This document shows positions 25,018 to 31,871 of a DNA stretch of 64,000 nt, piece after piece (within the stretch, counting starts at the first letter, position 1; every line of letters begins with the position of its first letter). The position numbers and the translations under genes were made by a program. Source of the stretch: DAIPKP01 sp964539095. Lineage in GTDB: Bacteria > Synergistota > Synergistia > Synergistales > Aminiphilaceae. The DNA is taken from assembly GCA_964539095.1 (NCBI GenBank), contig CAZIFL010000008.1, positions 1 to 64,000 of the forward strand, written 5' to 3'. The notes beneath the pieces are model-generated. The model worked only from the letters and a program-made list of their open reading frames with translations. It made no database searches and was not told where the DNA came from.

Positions 25018-28000
25018 TGTTTCTCTCCAACGCCTCAGTACGGCGTCCCATCGCCATGGGGTGCCTGCTTATCGGCCTCACCCTTCTGGGGTTCAACGCC
25101 TGGCGCAAGCTGGGGTTGGAACTCATGCCCAAGATAGATGTGCCCTACATTACCATCGTGACCGTCTATCCCGGCGCAAGCCCCAGTGATATCGAGACGG
25201 ATGTGGCGAAGCGCATTGAGGATGCGGTGGTAGCGCTTGACGGACTGAAGCACGTTTCGTCTTCCTGCATGGAGAATATGGCCCAGACCCTTCTTGAGTT
25301 CCAGCTCGACATCGATGTGGATGTGGCCGCCACAGATGTACGGGAGAAGCTAGATCTCATACGGGGGGATTTTCCCGAGGGGGTGGAAGATCCCATTATT
25401 CAGAAATACGACGTCAACGCTACCCCCATCGTGACTCTGGCTCTCACGGGGGATCTCCCCGGAGCAGAGCTTTTCGACTTTGCGGATAACGAACTCAAGG
25501 ATCGTCTCACCACCATTCCCGGGGTGGCGGAGGTGGTACTTATCGGAGGGGCGGAGCGAGAGGTGCAGATTCTGTTGGACCGGGATAAGCTCGCCCCCCG
25601 AGGACTTACCGCCATGCATGTTATCCAGAGCCTGCGTCAGGGGGTGGGAATTCTCCCCGCCGGAAGAATTCGGGATCACCGCATGGAGTTTTCCGTAAAG
25701 TACGATGGGGATTTTCAGGATCTAGCCTCTCTAGGAAATTTGGAAATCGCTAATGTCGAAGGGCAGCGGGTACGCCTCCGGGATGTGGGAACCGTGGTAA
25801 TGACCACCGAGGAGGTACGGGAGCGGGCCTTTCTGGATGGTGAGGAGGCGGTAGCCCTTCGGGTGATTAAGAAATCCGACGCCAACGCGGTGAAGGTAGC
25901 GGAGGAAGTGGCAAAGCGCATAGCGGAGTTGCAGAAGAGTCTTCCCGGGGGGATGCGCCTCACCTGGGTTACCGATGACGCCACCTTTATCCGGGCCACC
26001 AACGAGAGCGCCTGGATCAACGTGCTTCAGGGGATTCTGCTCACCGGGGCCATTCTCTTTCTCTTCCTCTATAATCTGCGCTCTCTTCTTGTGATCGCCA
26101 TCACCATGCCGCTTACCATCGTGATGGGGCTCTTCTTTCTGAATCTGGCAAACTTCACCTTGAATGCCTCCACCCTTATCGCCATAGGCATGTCCGTGGG
26201 GATTCTGGTGACCAACTCCATCGTGGTGCTGGAGGCCATTGTCCGGCATCTGGAAAAAACCGGGGATCCCAAGCGGGCTGCCATGGAGGGGACCGCCGCA
26301 TCCTTCGTGCCGGTTCTCGCCAGTGCGGGAACCAATATGGTGGTGCTCTTTCCTCTGGCCCAGATGGGGAGCATGGTGGGGCTCTTCATCCGCCCCTTGG
26401 CGCTCACTATGTTCATCATGACCGCCATATCCCTCTTTGTGAGCTTCACCCTCACCCCTCTGCTCTGCTCTCTTCTGCTCAAAGCCGGAAGTGTGGAGAA
26501 TTCCGGGCTTCTGGGGCGGATGGAACGGGGATGGAACCGGGGATTAAACCGGCTTCTGGAAAGATTCCGGAAGATTTTAGAGTTCCACGAGCATCACCGC
26601 AGCGCCGCCCTTTTGGTGGTAGGGATCACCCTGGCTCTCTTCCTGCACGCCCTCTTTCTGGGGGGGTCTCTGGGAGGAGATCTGGTGACGGATCCCGACA
26701 AGGGGGAGCTTGTGGTAAAGCTGGAGTTCCCCACCTACTACAGCCTGGAACGCACAAAGCAGAAAACACTTCTGGCGGAGGAACAGCTTCGGGATCTTCC
26801 GGAGCTGCAGCACATGCTCAGCACCCTGGGAAAGGTGGATGGCCAGGTGGGGCAATCCTCCGAAGGGGTCTATCTCGCCCAGATTCTGCTGCGTTTCTCG
26901 GATCGTACCGAGCGAAAGCTCTCCATTCACGAGCTGGCAGAAGAAGCCCGGAATCGCCTGGCCGCTTTTCCGGATGCCCTGGTAACGGTCTCTCTTCCGG
27001 GGGTCGTGGGAGGCACCGGAGCGGCGGTGGATCTTGAGATCGCAGGGCCTCATCTGGAAGAGCTGGAAGCCTTGGCCCTGCGAGTTCAGGATTTGGCCCG
27101 GGAGATTCCCGGGGTGAAAGATCTGGATACTACGGTACGCCAGGGAAAGCCGGAGATTCTTGTACGCCCCAAGCGAGAGGTGCTCTCGGATATCCGCATG
27201 GGGGGGAGCGACCTGGGACTGTTACTTCGGGCCAATCTGGAGGGACTCAAGGCAGGAACCTATAAGGAAGGCACTCGCAACTACGACATGGTGGTGAAGC
27301 TGGAGGAGCAGGAGGGAAAGGAGCAGATCGGGGCCTTCCAGATTCCCGGAGAGCCGGGAAAACCCGTGATCATCCGGGGCGTGAGCACTCTGGAGGAGCA
27401 GCTCGCTCCGGTGCAGATTACCCGGGTGGATAAGCAGCGCATCGTCAAGGTGTTGGCAAATCTCGACCCGGATCTTCCGCTGGGGACCGCCGCAGGAGAG
27501 ATCTCTCGACACATTGAGGAGCAGGGAAACTTTCCTCCGGGATACAGCTACCGATTCGCGGGAGTCTTTGAGGTGATGGAAGAAGCCCAGAAAGCCCTCG
27601 TCGAAGCGGGGATCATCGCCCTGATTCTGGTGATTCTCGCCCTGGCGGCAATTCTGGAATCCTGGGTGCAGCCCGCCCTCATCCTGGTAACTATCCCCCT
27701 TGCCTTGATGGGGGGCATCTGGGCTCTGGTGCTCACAGGCGGAAGCCTGGGAATCTTCGAGATCATGGGGGTGGTAATGATGATGGGGATCGTAGTGAAT
27801 AACGCCATCCTCATCGTAGATCAGGCGAATCAACACCGGGCGGAGGGGATTCCCCGGCACAAGGCGATGATCACCGCCACCTGCGAACAGTTCCGCCCCA
27901 TCGTGATGATCACCCTGGCGGCCATTTTAGGGATGATGCCCCTCGCCCTGGGGCGGGGAATCGGGGCGGAGCTACGCAACGGAGTAGGTATTATCTCCGT

Positions 28001-28127
28001 GGGGGGAATTCTCGTCTCCGGAGTGCTCACCCTGTTGCTGCTCCCTATTCTCTACGACCTCTGCACCAAAAAAAACGGCGTGAAAAACGAGGAGAGCAGC
28101 GATGTAAAAGGCTCCGAAAAAACCTAG
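25017..28127 (+). CDS. RND-family efflux permease lacking the usual TM4 aspartates
   Basis: A 1036-residue inner-membrane pump with 12 helices and two large periplasmic loops, of the hydrophobe/amphiphile efflux type. The overall layout (N-terminal RPIAMGCLLIGLTLLGFNAW, porter domain EREVQILLDRDKL, C-terminal GIVVNNAILIVDQAN) is normal. In TM4, where AcrB has two adjacent proton-carrying aspartates, this protein reads GILVTNSIVVLE, with Thr399-Asn400. The TM10 lysine of AcrB is also replaced by Asn. Coupling residues therefore differ from the textbook pump. The start overlaps the adaptor stop by one base. A strong terminator follows. Confidence 0.92.
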   Translation: MFLSNASVRRPIAMGCLLIGLTLLGFNAWRKLGLELMPKIDVPYITIVTVYPGASPSDIETDVAKRIEDAVVALDGLKHVSSSCMENMAQTLLEFQLDIDVDVAATDVREKLDLIRGDFPEGVEDPIIQKYDVNATPIVTLALTGDLPGAELFDFADNELKDRLTTIPGVAEVVLIGGAEREVQILLDRDKLAPRGLTAMHVIQSLRQGVGILPAGRIRDHRMEFSVKYDGDFQDLASLGNLEIANVEGQRVRLRDVGTVVMTTEEVRERAFLDGEEAVALRVIKKSDANAVKVAEEVAKRIAELQKSLPGGMRLTWVTDDATFIRATNESAWINVLQGILLTGAILFLFLYNLRSLLVIAITMPLTIVMGLFFLNLANFTLNASTLIAIGMSVGILVTNSIVVLEAIVRHLEKTGDPKRAAMEGTAASFVPVLASAGTNMVVLFPLAQMGSMVGLFIRPLALTMFIMTAISLFVSFTLTPLLCSLLLKAGSVENSGLLGRMERGWNRGLNRLLERFRKILEFHEHHRSAALLVVGITLALFLHALFLGGSLGGDLVTDPDKGELVVKLEFPTYYSLERTKQKTLLAEEQLRDLPELQHMLSTLGKVDGQVGQSSEGVYLAQILLRFSDRTERKLSIHELAEEARNRLAAFPDALVTVSLPGVVGGTGAAVDLEIAGPHLEELEALALRVQDLAREIPGVKDLDTTVRQGKPEILVRPKREVLSDIRMGGSDLGLLLRANLEGLKAGTYKEGTRNYDMVVKLEEQEGKEQIGAFQIPGEPGKPVIIRGVSTLEEQLAPVQITRVDKQRIVKVLANLDPDLPLGTAAGEISRHIEEQGNFPPGYSYRFAGVFEVMEEAQKALVEAGIIALILVILALAAILESWVQPALILVTIPLALMGGIWALVLTGGSLGIFEIMGVVMMMGIVVNNAILIVDQANQHRAEGIPRHKAMITATCEQFRPIVMITLAAILGMMPLALGRGIGAELRNGVGIISVGGILVSGVLTLLLLPILYDLCTKKNGVKNEESSDVKGSEKT

Positions 28128-28194
28128 GGGGTCCTTCCAGTGAACACTCTATAGGGTGCCATTCTTCTTCCCAGGGTCAACTGGAATCACCCAT

Positions 28195-28226
28195 CAGAAA
28201 GAGCCCCTAAAAAGGGGCTCTTTCTG
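28195..28226 (+). terminator. Terminator of the first RND operon
   Basis: Perfect 13-bp arms CAGAAAGAGCCCC and GGGGCTCTTTCTG around a 6-base A-rich loop, followed by CATTTTC. Confidence 0.8.
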
Positions 28227-28370
28227 CATTTTCAAAGAAGACAGGAGCCCCAAAAACGTGTATTATTACGCCAAGAGAATCTTTTTATCTCGCATGTTCC
28301 ACAGTGTTTCAACGAAAGCTCTTTCATGCCTCCTCACGACGTAACGATTAAAGAAGGGATGTGACATATC

Positions 28371-28637
28371 ATGAAAAGGACACTTGCCCCCCTCTGCCAG
28401 AGCTGCGGCATGCCGATGGAAGAGCCTAAGCTCTTCGGCACTCTCGAAGACGGAAGCCTCTCGGAGGAATACTGCATCTACTGCTACAAAGACGGCACCT
28501 TCACCAACCCCTCCGCCACTCTGGAGGAGATGATTGATCTCTGTACAAAGATCATGACAGAGCATGCGATCATGCCCGAAAAACAGGCTCGGGAGCACTT
28601 GGAGATGCTACTCCCCACCCTGGGACGGTGGCAGTAG
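28371..28637 (+). CDS. Small putative zinc-ribbon protein
   Basis: An 88-residue protein of the small zinc-ribbon family that begins with CQSCGMPM and has a second metal knuckle YCIYCYKDGTF, giving four cysteines for one zinc. The C-terminal half (TLEEMIDLCTKIM and on) is helical and typical of the family. The ATG follows GGGATGTGACATATC, a modest ribosome-binding site. Members occur widely as stand-alone proteins of unknown function. No operon partner: a terminator lies upstream (28195) and another downstream (28679). Confidence 0.85.
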   Translation: MKRTLAPLCQSCGMPMEEPKLFGTLEDGSLSEEYCIYCYKDGTFTNPSATLEEMIDLCTKIMTEHAIMPEKQAREHLEMLLPTLGRWQ

Positions 28638-28678
28638 AAAGTACACCCATCTCTCTCTCCTTCCATAATTCTTTGAAA

Positions 28679-28712
28679 ACCAGGGGCTCCGAATTCTTTC
28701 GGAGCCCCTGGT
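28679..28712 (+). terminator. Terminator after the zinc-ribbon gene
   Basis: Perfect 15-bp arms ACCAGGGGCTCCGAA and TTCGGAGCCCCTGGT with a 4-base loop TTCT. A long T-run is missing (GGTCTTATGG follows), but the stem is very stable. Confidence 0.7.
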
Positions 28713-28747
28713 GGTCTTATGGTAACCACGAGAGCCAAATCTCGCAC

Positions 28748-28888
28748 CCTCCCGCCACTTCACTCGAAACAGTGGCCAGCACCGCACGGAAGCTGACCAG
28801 TATTGCGGAGGAGCTGACGCTCATGGTGGAGAAATTTAGAGTAGAATGGGAGGAGGGCTCCAAACTTCAGGAGCTTCCCGGAAGGTAA
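28748..28888 (+). pseudogene. C-terminal remnant of a methyl-accepting chemotaxis protein
   Basis: The frame PPATSLETVASTARKLTSIA, continuing EELTLMVEKFRVEWEEG, looks like the last turns and tail of a chemoreceptor signalling domain, which commonly ends with an AEEL...L...F.V pattern. Nothing upstream encodes the rest: the preceding sequence is a transcription terminator. I see no start codon with a ribosome-binding site for this fragment. Most likely the receptor gene was deleted and only its 3' end survives. The match is short, so chance similarity is not excluded. Confidence 0.5.
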
Positions 28889-29012
28889 GCTTCCCGGGGA
28901 CAAAGAGCAACCCCTCAAGCCCGCAGAGAGAGGCAAAAGCGTAGGCATGCATAGACAAGGGAAGGATAGAAGGTAATCCAGCGGAAATAGAGAACCACGG
29001 AGGTGTTGCTTC

Positions 29013-31160
29013 ATGGACTCGAAGCTGCTGCGACAGATACTGCATAACCCCATGATCGGCTTCGCCCATCACCGGATCCTCCTTGAGGATGCCAAAAATA
29101 AAAGGCATCCCCGAGAGGATGGCTTTCCGGTGTTGATCTGCGAATTTCTCAAGGACAGCACCCTCACCTACGTGAATAGCGAATACGCCAGCTACTTCCA
29201 TACCACCCCAGAAGAACTCAGAGGACGCCCCTTTCTCGACCTTCTCCCGGAAGAGGCACGTCGTGAGGTAGCGGCAAGCTACCGTGCTCTTACACCGGAG
29301 AATCCTTTCCACAGACACAGCCATGAGGTACTTCTCCCCGGAGGCGAACGGCGATGGCACGAGTGGCACGAAAAGGCTTTCTTTGACGAAAAAAGAGAAG
29401 CTCTCTTCTACCGCGCGGTGGGAATAGATATCACGGATCGCAAGCGAGTAGAAGAGGAGCTGCAGCAGGCGAAGGAACAGGCCGAGGCGGCGAGCCGGGC
29501 CAAGAGCGAATTTCTCGCCAACATGAGCCACGAGATCCGCACTCCCATGAACAGCATCCTCGGCATGACAGAGCTGCTTCTGGAGACCCCCCTAGGGGAG
29601 GAACAGCACTCCTTCGCCGAAACGGTTCTCAAAAGCGGCCAGTCTCTTCTGGAAATCCTCAATGACATTCTGGATTTCTCCAAAATAGAGGCGGGGAAGA
29701 TGGAGCTGCACATGAGAGACTTCAACCTCGCTGTCCTGTTGGAGGACTTCGAGGCAGTAACGAGCAACAACGCCGAGCAGAAAGGGCTACTTTTCTCCTC
29801 CTCCCTCTCTCCGGAGGTGCCCCCCTTTCTGCGGGGGGATCCGGGACGACTCCGGCAGATCCTCACCAACCTCGCCAGCAACGCCATGAAGTTCACCCCC
29901 CGAGGAGAGGTGCGTATGGAGATCTCCCTAGAGGATTACGACACATCCTCCGTTCAAATCCGCTTCTCCGTGAAGGACACCGGCATCGGCATCCCCCCGG
30001 AGAAGATGGCGCTCCTTTTCGAAAAGTTCAGCCAGGTGGACGCCTCCAACACCCGGAGATACGGAGGCACCGGCCTGGGACTCGCCATCAGCAGGCAGCT
30101 CGTAGAGATCATGGGGGGCACCATGGGGGCCGAAAGCCACGTGGGAAAGGGATCGGAGTTCTGGTTCATGGTTCCTCTGGAAAAACAGCCCGAGGGAGCC
30201 TGTCGGGATGAACTCCAGTACTCCCGAGAAGCAACTCCCCCCCGCTTTCAGGGAACACCCCAGGTACTGCTGGTGGAGGACAACGAGATCAATCGAAAGA
30301 TGGCCCTACGCATGCTGGTAAATATGGGCATAGATGCCCATGCCGCTACGAACGGTAAAAAGGCTCTGGAGGCTCTGAGGCAACATCGTTATGACCTGGT
30401 ACTTATGGACTGCCAGATGCCCGTGATGGATGGCTACGAGGCCAGCAGGCGCATCCGTGCTTTGGAAGGGGAGGCCGCCACGCTGCCCATCGTGGCCATG
30501 ACAGCCCACGCCATGCAGGGAGACCGGGAGAAATGCCTTGAGGCAGGGATGGACGACTACCTCACCAAGCCCATCTCCCGAAAATCTCTTAGGGAGGCCC
30601 TCGAAAGGTGGCTCACAGGAGACACGATCCCCCTCCTTTCTCCCGAGGCGGCAGAAGAATTTCGAGAATCCCGGGAATTTTCGAAGGGAAATATACCAAG
30701 AGCCCGGGCTCTGGAGCTTATGGTGTGGAATCGAGAGGCGTTGCTTCGGGAGCTGGATAACGACAACGCCTTTCTTCGGCAACTCGCCGAGTCCCTGATG
30801 GGAGAGATCTCCCAGGCTCTGGAAGATTTGAAACGTACTTCGAAAAAAAAGGACTGGAACGGGGCAAAAGATGCGGCGCACTACATCAAGGGAGCGGCGG
30901 CAAACATGAGGGCCCCAGGCCTGGCGACAGCCGCTTCAGAGCTTGAAAAAATCCTGAAGAACCTGCTGGTGAAGCAAAACCAGATCTATGCAGAGGCAGG
31001 AGCAAAGGCTGAGGCAGATGCAGGGATAGATGCAGAGGCTGAGGCTGAAGCCAGTAAAGAGGCAGATGCGTCTCTTCCAGAAAGACAGGAAAAGCTGAAA
31101 AAGATCGAAGAGGAATTTCGGAAGTTGAAGGAAGTTCTGATGAAGGAGATTTCGGAGTAG
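29013..31160 (+). CDS. PAS hybrid histidine kinase with receiver and Hpt domains
   Basis: A 715-residue soluble multistep phosphorelay protein. Residues about 35-145 form a PAS sensor. The HisKA domain carries His173 in NMSHEIRTPMN. The ATPase domain (about 275-390) has intact DTGIGIP and GGTGLGLAIS. A receiver (about 417-535) has Asp466 in LVLMDCQMPVMDG, and an Hpt domain carries His623 in AHYIKGAAANM. Inside the Hpt region, about 660-688 is an Ala/Glu/Asp-rich low-complexity insert of AEA-type repeats, separating it from a final charged helix. No membrane segment. GGAGGTG precedes the start. No cognate output regulator is adjacent. Confidence 0.93.
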   Translation: MDSKLLRQILHNPMIGFAHHRILLEDAKNKRHPREDGFPVLICEFLKDSTLTYVNSEYASYFHTTPEELRGRPFLDLLPEEARREVAASYRALTPENPFHRHSHEVLLPGGERRWHEWHEKAFFDEKREALFYRAVGIDITDRKRVEEELQQAKEQAEAASRAKSEFLANMSHEIRTPMNSILGMTELLLETPLGEEQHSFAETVLKSGQSLLEILNDILDFSKIEAGKMELHMRDFNLAVLLEDFEAVTSNNAEQKGLLFSSSLSPEVPPFLRGDPGRLRQILTNLASNAMKFTPRGEVRMEISLEDYDTSSVQIRFSVKDTGIGIPPEKMALLFEKFSQVDASNTRRYGGTGLGLAISRQLVEIMGGTMGAESHVGKGSEFWFMVPLEKQPEGACRDELQYSREATPPRFQGTPQVLLVEDNEINRKMALRMLVNMGIDAHAATNGKKALEALRQHRYDLVLMDCQMPVMDGYEASRRIRALEGEAATLPIVAMTAHAMQGDREKCLEAGMDDYLTKPISRKSLREALERWLTGDTIPLLSPEAAEEFRESREFSKGNIPRARALELMVWNREALLRELDNDNAFLRQLAESLMGEISQALEDLKRTSKKKDWNGAKDAAHYIKGAAANMRAPGLATAASELEKILKNLLVKQNQIYAEAGAKAEADAGIDAEAEAEASKEADASLPERQEKLKKIEEEFRKLKEVLMKEISE

Positions 31161-31182
31161 AGCGGAACACGCACACCACATC

Positions 31183-31576
31183 CTACCCTTCTTCTTCGAA
31201 AAAGTCACGATCGATGGATTTCATCTCATAGGTCGCCTTTACCGCCACTCCCACATTGTGTTCAATCATCAGATGAGCCAAAGTTTCGCCGTTGATGAGC
31301 ACTACTTTGGGATCCAAATGCTCAACATACCGGTATGCTTCGCTGGTAAAATTCGACGTGGTGAGGAATACACCCTTTCTAGCGCGCTTTCCGTGCAGAG
31401 CCCCCACAAACTTCTGTACCTCCGGGCTTCCTACGGGATGAGACCATCGCTTTGCCTGAATGTAAATAACAATGTTCCGCCAGTGCTTCGGCACACTCTC
31501 CCGTGGTTCGAGTCTTACCATCTCCCAAAAATTCCAACAACGGAAGCATAATGCTTTGGTAGACTGGAATACCCAT
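31183..31576 (-). pseudogene. Mrr-type restriction endonuclease remnant (internal deletion)
   Basis: Two reading frames match the two ends of an Mrr protein. The N-terminal piece starts MGIPVYQSIMLPLLEFLGDG at 31576. The C-terminal piece, in another frame, runs IYIQAKRWSHPVGSPEVQ through VQKFVGALHGKRARKGVFLT to DRDFFEEEG at 31183. Intact Mrr is about 300 residues; here only about 135 codons remain. The middle, including the first catalytic acidic residues before the Q-A-K motif, is missing, and the junction (about 31465-31480) shifts frame. A protein of 137 codons could be read from an alternative start but would lack the DNA-binding and part of the nuclease core. Confidence 0.75.
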
Positions 31577-31871
31577 ATGCACGCCACACCTCTCAACAGG
31601 ATTATTACTTTTTATAAAAAATAGAGAGAAGAGGCTCTTCTCTCGCTTCAAACCCCGCTCCGCTCCAGGGCAATCCTTTCATTACCGCCCCAGCTTAGGA
31701 TGAAGAATCCCTGATGTCAACTTTTCTAAAGATCCTCGTAGCCTTCTTTGGGAAGAATGACAATTCCCCCCGTGACATTCCGGTAACAGTTCTTCCTCCC
31801 TTTCGTGACACCCTCCCCCGGAGAACGTGCTATGCTCTAGTCAATCAAAATTTATGCAGGAGGTGTTTGCC
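31577..31871. other. 295-base region upstream of the VIT/vWA gene
   Basis: No gene. GAGAGAAGAG (31624-31633) and CTCTTCTCTC (31635-31644) form a near-perfect palindrome. The promoter of the VIT/vWA gene is expected near its 3' end, where TATGCT at about 31830 could be a -10 box. Nothing else is recognised. Confidence 0.4.

Noticed and set aside
28628..28888. A complete 86-codon gene
   Set aside because: Its first half is a terminator hairpin and its start overlaps the zinc-ribbon gene end; only the last 47 codons resemble a protein, treated as a remnant.
30985..31080. Short direct repeats suggestive of a CRISPR or minisatellite
   Set aside because: The units are in-frame Ala/Glu codons within the kinase gene, without regular spacers; no CRISPR array is present.
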